DNA from: Emergomyces orientalis
Lineage: Eukaryota > Ascomycota > Eurotiomycetes > Onygenales > Ajellomycetaceae
DNA: 64,000 nucleotides
Direction of reading: 5' to 3'
Assembly: GCA_002110485.1 (NCBI GenBank)
Contig: MOWL01000004.1
Coordinates: 186,001-250,000 of the forward strand
In this document: one piece after another, positions 37,201 through 47,886 of the stretch
How positions within the stretch are numbered: position 1 is the first letter of the stretch
Layout of the letters: each line of letters opens with the position of its first letter
The notes under the pieces: model-generated
Databases searched by the model: none
What the model saw: only the letters and a program-made list of their open reading frames with translations
Told to the model about the DNA's origin: nothing
Position numbers and translations under genes: made by a program

Positions 37201-38616
37201 TCTTATTTTAATTTTATGTAGAGCTAGCCTCTGGGTTTGGGCAGAGTCAGGCGTGTTCTACCCGAACTTTCCATAAATCGAGGCTATTTCGAAAGGGCTG
37301 GGAAGAAGGGTTTGCGGGTTGTCGACCTGCCACGGTGGTTGTAAAGTACATCGTTGTAGCCCGTGGGGGGCCGTGGGGTTCGCGGTAAATTATGCCCCAA
37401 AATGGGAAGTGGAATCAGTCGAAACGACTTCTTTTTGTTTGTTTGGACAGCTACAGGGAACTCGTAGATTAAAGCCTTGAACGGCCAGGGGATTACGGGC
37501 GCTGGGCTAGGCGTCTTTACTATGTAGGTAGTGAATATAATACGGACTGTATCCGTGCATTGGTTTCTCCTTCATTTGCAGGTCAACAATATCAGTCCAG
37601 TTTCTTGTCTCGCCATCCCCTCTCAAATGTTGGGGAGTAAATTTTGATATTGAAAGACGCAAAGCCATGACCGAAAGTTAAAGCTGAAGAGCCGAGTGGT
37701 CTAAATGTCTGACGTTTCAGGAATAGTTGTTGGGGTCCATTACCTCAATTTGAAAAGGCGAACTACGCACTACTATCGCCAGCATTAGTTTGAGAAGTAC
37801 GGAGTAGTTGAGCGACTTTTGCAGGCAATAAATGACAGGTCGACTGGCCAAGCAGGTAGCCACGCTTTTAGGCTAGGACTTTAGCGTTCATGGTTTAGAG
37901 TCTAGTCGGGATAGGAAAGTGGTACAAGCGAACCCTGTACCTGAGCTGCAGACAGCCACACGATTTACTAACATTCAATTGCCATCGACGGATGTCATCT
38001 GGAGCGAAATCCTGAACAAGCCATGGACGTCGAGATTTACTTCCGGGTTCCTTATCTCTCGGGTCGGGGTTTAGCAGCGAGACCGGATTTAATCGGTTGG
38101 AAGGATCCAATAAATACCGTGGCTAGTTGTCTAAATGACGCAAAACCTCGGACGGAATGTCTGAATATCTATGTCTGGAGAAGCAGGGGACGATCGAATT
38201 CATCTGCTCTACTTACTACTTAAGCTAGTTATCCTAAATGTAAATGCCGGCCACGTACCGCATATGAAATAGGATAACCGATATTGATCATGAAGTCGAA
38301 GCGGGACAGCATAACGATTTATAATTGAACCACCTTACCAAAATCTCCCAGCCGCCTGCCAGCAAGGGATTATCTGGCCAAGTTTGGGCCCATTTGAGAA
38401 ACAGACACGCCCAGTGGTTCAAGTGCCGAAGTTGGAGTTGGAAGAGTCCTGCTTGATGCAAGCAGTAGAAGAAAGTTGGACCGTGGGTTCCGTGCTTTAA
38501 AACTGCTCAGGTTGTCAGCTGGAGCAAAAACTTGCGCTTAAAACCCATCAGCATTACCCCCGAAGGCAGAGGGGGAGGTTCAACCCCAGGACAAACGACA
38601 ACTCTTTGTTCAGTGC
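34280..38616. other. 4.3 kb gene-poor stretch
   Basis: No open frame longer than about 80 codons and no recognisable domain on either strand. Short segments resemble GGTA/TACC-rich promoter sequence (for example around 36590-36640). A fragment at about 37687-37703 (AGAGCCGAGTGGTCTAA) resembles the A box of Leu/Ser tRNA genes, but no matching B box or cloverleaf follows. The stretch could hold a non-coding RNA, a decayed gene or regulatory DNA. I can support none of these. Confidence 0.45.
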
Positions 38617-40083
38617 ATGCGTGCTAGAATGGCCACCAAAATGAATTATTCCCATATGTCCTCTCGAGGTTCATCCAATATTGCATCTATCGCGCCATCG
38701 ATGGAAGTGAAGATAATCGAACGCCGCGATTCTGAAGCATTCGATATCGACCTGTCTATAGATGAGAACCACCTTCTTAGAGAGGAGCTAGCCGACATCT
38801 GCAAACCTGCACCCAATGATGGATTACATTCGCATGTAAGACTTTGTCATACCGTCTTGAGCAGTGAGAATATCAGCTAATTATCACGATATCAGCACTA
38901 TTCTGGGCAAGGATTCCCGGGAGAGCCAACGCTTCTAGGTAGCCTGGCAAAGTTATTCAACAATTATTTCAATCCATGCATACCTGTCAGCCCACATCAC
39001 ATAGTCACGGGGCCAGGGGCGAAGAGTTGCCTTGACGCCTTGCTCCGTAAGATCTGCGATCCTGAAGATGGGGCCTTGGTGCCAGGGCCATGTTGGAGTG
39101 CGTTTCCCTTCTCAAACTCCAGGCTGCACATTTATCGCAATGGATGAATAACATAATAGAACCTTCATAGTCGGGGATGAGGTCAATTTTCGAGCTTGTT
39201 CATCTATCCAGCCGGTTCTAGTCAACACGGAAAATTTCACGGACATTTTCACAGTGAAATTAATACCCAAAATGGAAGAGGCGATGGATAAAGCCACATG
39301 CAAAATTAAAGCTCTCATTTTAACGAACCCACATAACTTATTCGGACAATGTTACCCCCAGGAGGTTTTGGAAGCCTGCTTAAAATTCTGTCAGAGACGG
39401 GAAATACACCTCATCTCTGATGAAGTGTATGGAATGACGACATTTTCCTGTGCGGAAATATCCGATCCAGCTCCATTCATTTCAGCCTTGTCTTTGGATG
39501 CTAGCGCACTGCGATGTGACCGGTCTCGCATCCACACGATATGGGGCATCAGCAAAGATTTCGGCGCCAGTGGATGTCGAATGGTATGCTATTTCCTACC
39601 CCAAACACCCTTGCATTTGGTTGGTCGCTAATGCCAGAAAAGGGTTGTATAGTATCACAGGATAACACAGGCCTCAACGTTAGACATGCAGCCGCACCAA
39701 ACGCCCAGCTCTCGTCGCTCTCTGCAAGATTCACAACGACACTTCTTTCCTCGCCCACACTACCCCTTTTAGTCGCATTGAACTCGGCTAGGTTGGCAGA
39801 ATCATATATCCTCGTCACATCATTCTTCATTCACCATCACATCGACTACATTCCGGTAAATGCAGGATTAAATATATTTGCAAGACTGGCTCCAAACGCC
39901 AAGACTTGGGAAGACGAATCGGATATGGTTAAAAAACTTAAAGAGAACAGAGTGGTGGTTAGAGGTGGTGGAAGCTACCACGGCACGTTTATGGAAAGGG
40001 GCTGGGTAAGAATATCGTTTGCTCTAGAGGAGCACCGGCTCCAAGAGGCCCTCCACAGAATCAAAACGGCACTGCATTGGTAG
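38617..40083 (+). CDS. ACC-synthase-like aminotransferase (class I/II, PLP), 424 aa
   Basis: PLP-dependent enzyme related to 1-aminocyclopropane-1-carboxylate synthase and alanine-type aminotransferases. Four exons: 38617-38835, 38896-39097, 39171-39583 and 39643-40083, total 1275 nt. Motifs in order: AENHL-like ENHLLREEL (about 48-56), YSGQGFPGEPTLLGSLAKLF (about 75), TGPGAKSCLDAL, ILTNPHNLFGQCYP (PLP-contacting Asn), LISDEVYG (Asp and Tyr), and SKDFGASGCRM with the Schiff-base Lys and phosphate Arg. The C-terminal domain includes NAGLNIFARL and GWVRISFALEEHRLQEAL with the substrate-carboxylate Arg. All key residues are present, so the enzyme looks active. True ethylene-type ACC synthase activity cannot be inferred; many fungal members have unknown substrates and sit in secondary metabolism. 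No cluster partners are adjacent. Confidence 0.9.
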
Positions 40084-41039
40084 CCGTAAGGTGGCGGGAG
40101 TCACTGGCGATCCCACCTAACACTGGCGCAGTTCGGAGCCCGGTATCTGTTCCGACCATCTCTGCTTGCTACCCATTTCGTTGCATGCATTGTAGATGTT
40201 TTTTTCATCGGTAAATTAATGCTGGATTGGCCAATATTTTCGGGCTAGGGCCGGGGCCTGGTTTCTCCTTTCTTTGTGTCATCTTTGCACCAGCCAGCAT
40301 ATTTGGTGCCAGCCATTTGTATAAAGATGGAATGCGATTAAAAAAATACATATTGACAAAAGGAACAACCTAAATTTGGAAAGGTTGCGGCAGCCTATAA
40401 TATGATGAGTTGACCCTAATAGAGCTATGGAACCAGCCGTTGAGAGCAGGGCAACATTAGGCATTGGCGGTCAATACTATACATAATACGGTTAGGATAT
40501 AGTTAGTTATAACATAAAAATGGCAAAATGAAAATCTCCAAGCAGCCCATTAATTCTGGCGCCTACCTTAACATCACCTCAGACATAAATCTGCTATAGC
40601 GAACGGGCCAGCAAGATTGGCCTTTGAGCACAATGTGGGTCCTCCCTTCTCCTCTTGATATTGAATGGCGAAATAACCAGAGGACGAGGTGACACGGTCC
40701 CTTCGTTAGATTGACAATGAAGTCAAATCTCCAGGCGAAAATACGGCAACCGGAACACTTTCCAGCTTTTGGTACCCTCTTGGCCAAACCATGTCTTCAG
40801 CAGAGACGTAGATTTGAATTCTATCATTCCTCAGTGGGTTGTGGCAGTCCGTCTTGGGCATTGATGGTTCGTTGACAGTATTACAAGGGTCAGAACACCC
40901 CCTATCCTTTGGCCTCCAAGTGGCCATCATGGAAATAGTTCGGGTGACCGGACCTATCGATAATGTGATTATGAATTGATGAATTGGCGAAGAAACGAGG
41001 TTGAAGGCGTCAATTTCAACAACCCGTGGATGTTTTTTT
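40084..41039. other. intergenic up to the retrotransposon insertion
   Basis: No recognisable gene. The sequence ends in a run of T (41033-41039) that appears to be the target site of the copia insertion. Confidence 0.45.
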
Positions 41040-41141
41040 TGTTGGAGGTTGCTACGGCTACTGCAGCCACGTGGCCTCCCAATCCTATTTGTAGAACCTC
41101 GCTAGCTAGAATAGAATACACAACAACGTTATCCTCCAATA
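41040..41141 (+). repeat. 5' LTR of copia element, 102 bp
   Basis: Starts TGTTGGAGG and ends CCTCCAATA, so the termini are near-perfect short inverted repeats. It matches the downstream copy base for base by eye. It is followed immediately by GGTTATGGCCC, resembling the complement of the initiator-tRNA anticodon loop, the half-tRNA primer site used by some copia elements. Confidence 0.95.
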
Positions 41142-41258
41142 GGTTATGGCCCTTATAAGCAATAAAACCGCTGAAATAACGTGCCAATTGCGTCTCCATG
41201 TTTGTTATACGTGCTTAGACGTTTTTTTGTGAATTAATTGGACTTAATTGGACCTGAA

Positions 41259-44200
41259 ATGGTCAATTTGAGATCGGGTGAGACCCCTGATCTGACTGCA
41301 GAATACGTGCTGCCGCGTCGTAGAAACCCGGAAACGCCGGAGGCGCAACAAGGATTAAACGCAGGCTTGCCAACGCCTGCAACGGACCGAAGGACGGCTG
41401 CCCCAGGGGCGTTCGAACCTGACAAGACAATTGAGGAGGAATCGAGCGATTTAAGCGACGATTTCGAAGGCCCGGTTGACGACGCGATGTCAGACAACGC
41501 GGGGGGCCCGAGTGGCCAGGACAATGCGAGCGAAGAGACTCGTATGAGATTAGAAATTGCAAGGCTTCAATATGAGGTTGAGCAAATGAAAGCCGGCAGG
41601 GGACAGGCCCCTGTAGGTGATGAGAACCTAGGTGCAGACCTGGCTGATTATCTGCAAAGGAAGGGTAGAACGCCGGCCATTATGAAGATCCTTAATGAGT
41701 TCCGTGACCAGGTTAAATCTATACGGAAACCGGTTATACTGACCGGATCGGCGAACTACCCCATGTGGAAAGAGGAGATCCTTCTCGCGGCGAAGCAGTC
41801 GGAGACCGATGACGTCCTCAATGAGAAGCAGGCTGGCCCCAATGATGACGCCAGCCCTGATATGCAGCGCTTTTGGAAGGAACGCAACATGTGGCTATAT
41901 AACTACATGTGGTCCGCGGTCGCCCCGCAGGCGAAATCTCATTTCACACTGCCGAAGGATTTGGAGCTGTCTGCGTACACGTTGTGGGTGATTATAAGTG
42001 AAAGCTTCGCCGAAAGACCTGCTGTCCGGAGGACCAGGTTATACAAGGAGATGATTGGTTTGACTGCCAAGTCAAAAGGCTCGGATTGCGCGTTCATCGA
42101 GCGCTTGATCGCAATAAGGACTGACTATATCCGCCTTGGATATACGGTCGAAGACTTCATGTTTTTTGACTGCCTACTCACCGGAGTAAGCAAGGGATGG
42201 GCTGCGTTCATTAAGAACCGCATGGATCAAATTGAGAAGAATGAATCCCAACCCCTAGAAGATGACTTTATGGGCCTTTGCCGTGATATTCTTTTGCGGC
42301 TCCCGACGACGGAAGAATTGAATACTGACACGTCGAAGAACCCTGCAAATAACGCACAAGACAAGGATAAGAAGGGCAAGGATAGAGACAATAAAAGGAA
42401 TGATGGGGAAACCAAGCCGGAGCGTAAGGATAATGACGCGAGAACCTGCTATCATTGTCACAAGACTGGTCATATTCAGTTTGACTGCTGGAAGAAATAC
42501 CCCGAAAAACGTCCACCCAATCCGAACGCCAATAAGGATAAAGACAAGGGGGACGCCAACGCGAGCACTGCCCCCGTCCACAGCGTCATAGAACAGGTAT
42601 TTTGGATGAGGGATAAGGCATATTCAAGCAGTAAAGCAGCCAAAGATACCTGGATCTTGGACTCAGGAGCGGGAGCCCACGCCACGCCTCATAGAGATCT
42701 TGTCGTTGCGAAGCCTCAAGATTATACTGTCAAGTTAGAAATGGCGGACGGAACGGTGGTCCCTGCAGCAGCAATCGGGGAAACAAGGATTAAGGTTGAA
42801 GGGGCGGATATGCTACTGCATGACGTCCGCTATGTCCCGAAGCTAGAGGTCAACCTCATAAGTATGGGCAAGCTTGTACGCCGGGGCTTTACTTTTAAGC
42901 AGCTGGCATATGGGAATAGTCAAGCCATACTTGTCATGTCTCCAGACAGAATGTTATCATTCACAGCAAGATTGAATGAGAATGATATCTATGAGGTGGA
43001 AAAGCCTCCTACATATCAGGACTTGATCCGATTTGCCATGCCCAACGGTGAATATGAACCTGCAAACGCGCTACGTACGCAGGACGAAGATGCCATATTG
43101 GCGCTACCCAAGGACAATGTAAGAGTTATAGAACACACGTTAATACAATGGCACCAAAAGCTTGGCCACCTCAATCCCGGGGATATCGTCAAAATGGCGG
43201 CGGATCCACGTATGGGGATGAGGATTATTGGTCAAAGAGCTTTGCCGTTTTGCAAAATCTGTGTCCAGGCGAAAATGACACGTCCAGCCTTTGCACCAAT
43301 GACGCGAGCCACCAAGCCGGCGATGAGGTTCTTCATCGACCTGGCAGGGGGCGGAAAAACGCTGTTCGACGGGAACGACTTGCCCACTAGAGGGGGTGCC
43401 AGCTATTGGCTGGGGATCACGGATGACGCCTCTCGCTATAGGTGGGCAATCCTTATGATGTCAAAAGGAGAATCTACCGCGAGATTAATGAATTTTATCG
43501 CGGGGATTGAGGCAACTACGCAGCGCCGCGTGGGGACCCTACATTGGGACGGTGGCGGCGAATTTAAAAGCCAAGATCTTAAGGCCTACTGCCAGAGCAA
43601 AGGAATTGCGTATGAGACTACTACACCTGACACGCCGCAATCGAACGGCCCCGCGGAACGCGCCAATCGTATTGTAGCAGAAAAGACAAGGAGCTTGCTG
43701 TTTGACAGTGGAGTGGCAAAAGAGCTTTGGGGTGAGGCAATGCAAGCCGCGATTATGATGATTAATACGTCCCCTACGTCAACTAAGATCTTTGGATGCA
43801 AGCAAGGGGCCCCGCTTACGCCTTTCGAGGCCTGGACGGGCGTACAGCCCGCCATCCATTGGATACGGAGATGGGGGTGCAAGGTCTATAAAAAGGATCT
43901 AAAAGTGACCAATAAGCTCGCGGATAGGACCGACGGCAAAGAGTGGCGGCTAGTTGGCTACCAAGGACTTCACCAATATCGTATATGGGATCCCGCTGCA
44001 CGCCTTTTAGAGATCGCGCGGGACGTCATATTTGATGAAGCCCTTGACGCGGGCGTAGAGCCTGTCAACGCGTTAAAAGAATCAAATGAACTGCCAAAGG
44101 AATTGGACGTTCTGGATGCCACAAAGGGGTGGCAACACTGCTTGCTACGTCGCTTAGCGAAGGTTAAACCGGATGTTTTAAAGATGATTGCCAACGGGGA

Positions 44201-45890
44201 TCTCGAAGATGCAATAGACCCCACTTATCTCCTTGATGATGAGACGGAGCTTGTCGACGACGAGGAACCTGACGACCCTGCAATGAGGGATGATCCTGTT
44301 TTGAGTACTCTGACAGATCGCCCGGCCACCCTAACTGAGGCTAAAAGAAGCCCAGATTGGGGCTATTGGCAGGAAGCAATGAAAAAGGAAGTCAAGATCT
44401 TCGAGCAAAAGAAGATATATATTGTTGTTGAAAAGACCCCGGATATGGATATCTTAACTGGCAAGTGGGTGTTTGACAGGAAATTGAATAATAAGGGTGA
44501 AACCATTCGATTCCGAGCCCGCTGGGTGGTTAGGGGATTCTTGCAGCAGCAAGGGGTTCACTATATGAGGTCTTACGCCGCAGTAGTGTCAGGGCCCACG
44601 TCGCGTAGCTTATTCGCTATATCCGCGGCGAAGGGTTGGAAAGCCAAATCAATTGATTACGTGTCCGCGTTCTTGAATGGCGTATTGCCGCAGAACGAGA
44701 TGGTCTATATGCAACTGCCTACAGGGGTTAAGCACGGCAGAGGGGGTCTGGTTGGCTTGCTCCGCCAGAGCCTATACGGAATGAAACAGGCAGCGAGGGT
44801 GTGGTATTTTCTCGCAACTGAACACCTTACTACGTTGGGGTTCAAAATATCGGCGTACGACGGGGGATTCCTATACCACCCTATTCGCGAGATCTATTTG
44901 ACGTTGCATGTCGATGATTGTCGTGTGACGGGACCCCAAGAGCAGCAAATAGACTGGGTTTTGGCGGAAATCGCCAAAAGGTTTGAGACAAAAGATGTTG
45001 AAGAGAATAAACCCTATCTTGGGATGGAAGTCAAATGTCAAAAGAACGGCGATTTAGCGGTTACACAGAACCGCTATATTGAGGAGATTATAGAGGATTT
45101 TGGGATGGACAAGGTGAACCCGGCCAGCACCCCAATGGCGGCCGGCATACGCCTAGAATTCTCGCCGGATGAGGACGGCGGATTGGATGACGATTTCACC
45201 GCTACAAGATATCGTCAAGGGTTGGGATCACTGCAATATTTGGTCTCAAGCAGCAGGTCAGACGTTGCATTCGCGGTCAATTACCTATCGCGATTCAACT
45301 CGCGCCCGCACAAGGCCTGTTGGGCAGCATTAAAACACGTCCTACGTTATGTCAAAAAGACGAAAAATCATGGCATATTGTATAAGAAGGATAGTGAGAG
45401 CCTGAATCCGGTGGCATACTGTGATTCGGACTGGGCGGGGGCGGACCCCCAATACAAATCAACTACGGGGTACATTATCCTGATTAACGGATCGCCGATC
45501 TCGTGGCGCTCGCAGAGGCAGACCTCCATCGCGAAATCTACTACGGAGGCCGAATATATCGCGGCTAGCGAAGCTGCGTGTGAGGTGATCTGGCTGAATG
45601 ACATGTTATATGACGCCGGGTTGGTGGATGGAAAAGCAAAAGTATGCTCGCACCTGCGGGTTGACAATAAGGGTGCGATCGACCTAGCGAAAGGGGAATC
45701 CTTAACGCGTAGATCGCGCCACATCGAGATAAGATACCACATCCTCCGTGATTTGGTTGAAAAAGGGGAGATTGTAATGGAACATGTTGGTTCTATGGCA
45801 AATATAGCTGACGGCCTCACCAAGCCGCTGGCTAAGCCTGCCTTTGAGGAATTTGTCGAAAAGATTGGGTTGACGGAGATTGACAGGTAA
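41259..45890 (+). CDS. copia Gag-Pol polyprotein, 1543 aa
   Basis: Single frame encoding all proteins needed for retrotransposition of the element. Residues 1-390 are Gag-like. A CCHC zinc knuckle (CYHCHKTGHIQFDC) lies near residue 397. The aspartic protease motif LDSGAGAH is near 467. The integrase has its HHCC finger (HQKLGHL to CKICVQAK, about 630-672) and DDE core (FIDLAG, HWDGGGEF, PQSNGPAERANR). The reverse transcriptase spans about 1060-1300 and carries LHVDDCRV at the active site, where copia elements usually read YVDD. RNase H contains YCDSDWAGADPQYKSTTGY and AEYIAASEA, with the HIEIRYH end block. The first ATG in frame is 41259; the frame opens slightly upstream with non-ATG codons. 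No stop or frameshift separates gag and pol, so a single polyprotein is expected. Confidence 0.96.
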   Translation: MVNLRSGETPDLTAEYVLPRRRNPETPEAQQGLNAGLPTPATDRRTAAPGAFEPDKTIEEESSDLSDDFEGPVDDAMSDNAGGPSGQDNASEETRMRLEIARLQYEVEQMKAGRGQAPVGDENLGADLADYLQRKGRTPAIMKILNEFRDQVKSIRKPVILTGSANYPMWKEEILLAAKQSETDDVLNEKQAGPNDDASPDMQRFWKERNMWLYNYMWSAVAPQAKSHFTLPKDLELSAYTLWVIISESFAERPAVRRTRLYKEMIGLTAKSKGSDCAFIERLIAIRTDYIRLGYTVEDFMFFDCLLTGVSKGWAAFIKNRMDQIEKNESQPLEDDFMGLCRDILLRLPTTEELNTDTSKNPANNAQDKDKKGKDRDNKRNDGETKPERKDNDARTCYHCHKTGHIQFDCWKKYPEKRPPNPNANKDKDKGDANASTAPVHSVIEQVFWMRDKAYSSSKAAKDTWILDSGAGAHATPHRDLVVAKPQDYTVKLEMADGTVVPAAAIGETRIKVEGADMLLHDVRYVPKLEVNLISMGKLVRRGFTFKQLAYGNSQAILVMSPDRMLSFTARLNENDIYEVEKPPTYQDLIRFAMPNGEYEPANALRTQDEDAILALPKDNVRVIEHTLIQWHQKLGHLNPGDIVKMAADPRMGMRIIGQRALPFCKICVQAKMTRPAFAPMTRATKPAMRFFIDLAGGGKTLFDGNDLPTRGGASYWLGITDDASRYRWAILMMSKGESTARLMNFIAGIEATTQRRVGTLHWDGGGEFKSQDLKAYCQSKGIAYETTTPDTPQSNGPAERANRIVAEKTRSLLFDSGVAKELWGEAMQAAIMMINTSPTSTKIFGCKQGAPLTPFEAWTGVQPAIHWIRRWGCKVYKKDLKVTNKLADRTDGKEWRLVGYQGLHQYRIWDPAARLLEIARDVIFDEALDAGVEPVNALKESNELPKELDVLDATKGWQHCLLRRLAKVKPDVLKMIANGDLEDAIDPTYLLDDETELVDDEEPDDPAMRDDPVLSTLTDRPATLTEAKRSPDWGYWQEAMKKEVKIFEQKKIYIVVEKTPDMDILTGKWVFDRKLNNKGETIRFRARWVVRGFLQQQGVHYMRSYAAVVSGPTSRSLFAISAAKGWKAKSIDYVSAFLNGVLPQNEMVYMQLPTGVKHGRGGLVGLLRQSLYGMKQAARVWYFLATEHLTTLGFKISAYDGGFLYHPIREIYLTLHVDDCRVTGPQEQQIDWVLAEIAKRFETKDVEENKPYLGMEVKCQKNGDLAVTQNRYIEEIIEDFGMDKVNPASTPMAAGIRLEFSPDEDGGLDDDFTATRYRQGLGSLQYLVSSSRSDVAFAVNYLSRFNSRPHKACWAALKHVLRYVKKTKNHGILYKKDSESLNPVAYCDSDWAGADPQYKSTTGYIILINGSPISWRSQRQTSIAKSTTEAEYIAASEAACEVIWLNDMLYDAGLVDGKAKVCSHLRVDNKGAIDLAKGESLTRRSRHIEIRYHILRDLVEKGEIVMEHVGSMANIADGLTKPLAKPAFEEFVEKIGLTEIDR

Positions 45891-46082
45891 AATTGAATGG
45901 TATGAGGAATACGGGGAACTGCTTATTTTTGCGTGTGTTTCTCTGTTTTTTACGGTTATTGCCGTACAGGCACCTTTCCTAATGAGGAAATCAGGGTCTG
46001 ATTTGTGTAATTAATTATTATTGCGTTTTTGAATGAATTGCGGCCGGGCGGCTGAGCCTGAGTGCGCCGCAGCAAGGGGGGG

Positions 46083-46184
46083 TGTTGGAGGTTGCTACGG
46101 CTACTGCAGCCACGTGGCCTCCCAATCCTATTTGTAGAACCTCGCTAGCTAGAATAGAATACACAACAACGTTATCCTCCAATA
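46083..46184 (+). repeat. 3' LTR of copia element, 102 bp
   Basis: Identical by eye to the 5' LTR at 41040-41141, with the same TGTTGGAGG start and CCTCCAATA end. It is preceded by the poly-G purine tract and followed by a T run shared with the 5' flank. Confidence 0.95.
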
Positions 46185-47244
46185 TTTTTTATTTTTACAT
46201 TACTAAGTGATTACTCATGCGCGCTTCTACTTATTTACTGCAGCCCCCTTTTTCTAGTTTCTAGGTCATCTTGCTTCATACTTCATTTTCCACTCCCCAA
46301 CCCCCCTCTTTTTGCTAACTAAGTTCTCATGTCTCTAAGTGCTAACTTGGTATCTGACGGGACGAGGTTCTACTCCCAGCCCCTCTATCCCAGAACCTTG
46401 ACCCAAAGATCCTAGGCAAGTACTAGTATGTTTACATTATTTTGTTTACCTTAAGCTCATTTCACAAGGAACATTGGAGCTCTCGGAAATCGCGGGGATT
46501 TAGCCTACCTCTCATGACCGTGTTTGATTGAATTATACCCCGAACTGCATTGGAGATGAATATTCCGAAATATCTCGACTACCCCCAGCCCTCCTGGCGT
46601 ACAGATGTTGACTGCAACCATTGGTATTGCCTGCTCTGTTTGAGAGCTGCGTTTGACTTTCGGATATGTCTTGCAATTATGGTGCTCCACTGCGTAGGTA
46701 CCCAAAGAAGACCTATCTTTTTCCTTGACACCGGTGGAACCGGTGCTGTGATCGTGGATGGAGTTGAAGCATCAGTTGCGGACTGTGACAACGACTTCCC
46801 GGGTAGTGAGCATTTGTTATTGGGTTCCCATTGTTGGAATGGATATGTGCAGTTCGAGTCAATCTATATTACTAGCGGTTCGTATATGATGAGTGGGTGC
46901 CGGGGTTTCCGACGGTGTGAGGCATGCGTCCACGATACGGATTTATGAAGAACAGTCATGATACTTTGTAGGCTTGCAATACTTTGCATTTGAGAACGAA
47001 AATAGTGTAGGACCGGATTGGCTCCTCCTGGCATTGAATATTGGGACCAAGGGCGCAATCCTCTTTGCAACGAAGGACACGTAAAACAACCCGGAGTACG
47101 TCTAGGAATCAGTTCAAAAGTCATCATATTGATTTACATATACGTAGTTCATTCATATTGCTCCCCTTTTTCTTTTCCTTCATATAAATTCACATTTCGG
47201 AAACAAACTCTTCAATTTTCACACTGCGAGCAAGTCGCCCGCCC
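46185..47244. other. intergenic between copia element and GST gene
   Basis: A 132-codon plus-strand open frame (46550-46948) has several cysteines but no recognisable domain or conserved motif, and is probably chance. Otherwise empty apart from the GST 3' flank. Confidence 0.4.
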
Positions 47245-47886
47245 TCAGGCTTTCGGCGCGAACACTGGAGGTAATTTCACCTCCTCCAGGGTCTTAACGA
47301 CAGCATCCCTCTTTACCAAATTTGCAATCAAAGCTGTATATTTCGGGTAATCCTTCTTCATATCCAACTCAATAGCCATTCCCCACCGATAGAAAACCAA
47401 CAAATACAGATCCACAACCGTAAACGAATCTCCAACCGCATGCAGCCCTTCCAGCCTACTTTCAATAAACGCGTAGGCATCTATAACATTCAGCCTTGCC
47501 TTCGCCTTAATACTCTCCAGGGCATTGGTATCATCCGAGTATCGCGCAGGCCTCCAAAGCCCGCCATATCCCAACCCGTGCAGCTGGCCAGAGAGCCAAT
47601 TCATCCACTCGTACACTCTTGCAGTTTCGATGAGTGTCTTGCCAAGCAGTTTGCGATCCGGGGATCCGAGTTGGGCGAGCACGGTTAGTATCGCCGGCAC
47701 CTCGGTGATGATCTCATTGTCGATGGACAGGACGGGGACGCGCAGCTTGGGATTTATGCCACCCAAAGCGCTGGGAGAGAAGTCCGTTACGCGGATGGCT
47801 TCCACATCTAAACCCAGTTCGCGCAAAAGTATGTGCGGGGCTAGAGAGCAGGAGCCGGGTGCGTACCAGAACTTGAGCTTGGTCAT
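47245..47886 (-). CDS. glutathione S-transferase, beta-class-like, 213 aa
   Basis: Cytosolic-type glutathione S-transferase, expected to conjugate glutathione to electrophiles. Single exon. The thioredoxin-like N-domain starts KFWYAPGSCSLAPHILLREL, matching the Tyr/Ser/Cys pattern of bacterial beta-class enzymes (YAPGACSLAPHI) much more than fungal GTT or omega types. The cis-Pro region reads RVPVLSIDNEIITEVPAIL with the Glu/Val glutathione contacts. The all-helical C-domain (residues 90-205) has the family N-cap in SFTVVDLYLLVFYRW. Length is normal. The lack of introns plus the beta-class N-terminus raise the possibility of bacterial origin, but such genes also occur widely in ascomycetes. 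The neighbouring genes are unrelated. Confidence 0.9.
   Translation of the reverse strand: MTKLKFWYAPGSCSLAPHILLRELGLDVEAIRVTDFSPSALGGINPKLRVPVLSIDNEIITEVPAILTVLAQLGSPDRKLLGKTLIETARVYEWMNWLSGQLHGLGYGGLWRPARYSDDTNALESIKAKARLNVIDAYAFIESRLEGLHAVGDSFTVVDLYLLVFYRWGMAIELDMKKDYPKYTALIANLVKRDAVVKTLEEVKLPPVFAPKA

Larger units (their letters stand above)
41040..46184 (+). mobile_element. complete Ty1/copia LTR retrotransposon, 5145 bp
   Basis: The element has two 102-bp LTRs (41040-41141 and 46083-46184) that I read as identical, one uninterrupted gag-pol frame between them, and a poly-G purine tract (CAAGGGGGGG, about 46073-46082) directly before the 3' LTR. Domain order (Gag, protease, integrase, reverse transcriptase, RNase H) places it in the copia superfamily, since integrase precedes RT. 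Flanks are T-rich on both sides (TTTTT before 41040 and after 46184), consistent with a 5-bp target duplication in a T run. Identical LTRs and an open frame indicate a recent insertion. Confidence 0.96.

Noticed and set aside
37670..37770. tRNA-like A box (GCCGAGTGGTCTAA) suggesting a Leu/Ser tRNA gene
   Set aside because: No B box (GGTTCGANTCC) at the right spacing and no matching acceptor stem; at most a degenerate fragment.
46550..46948. 132-codon plus-strand frame downstream of the copia element
   Set aside because: No domain, no splice partner and no recognisable conserved block; the length is compatible with chance.
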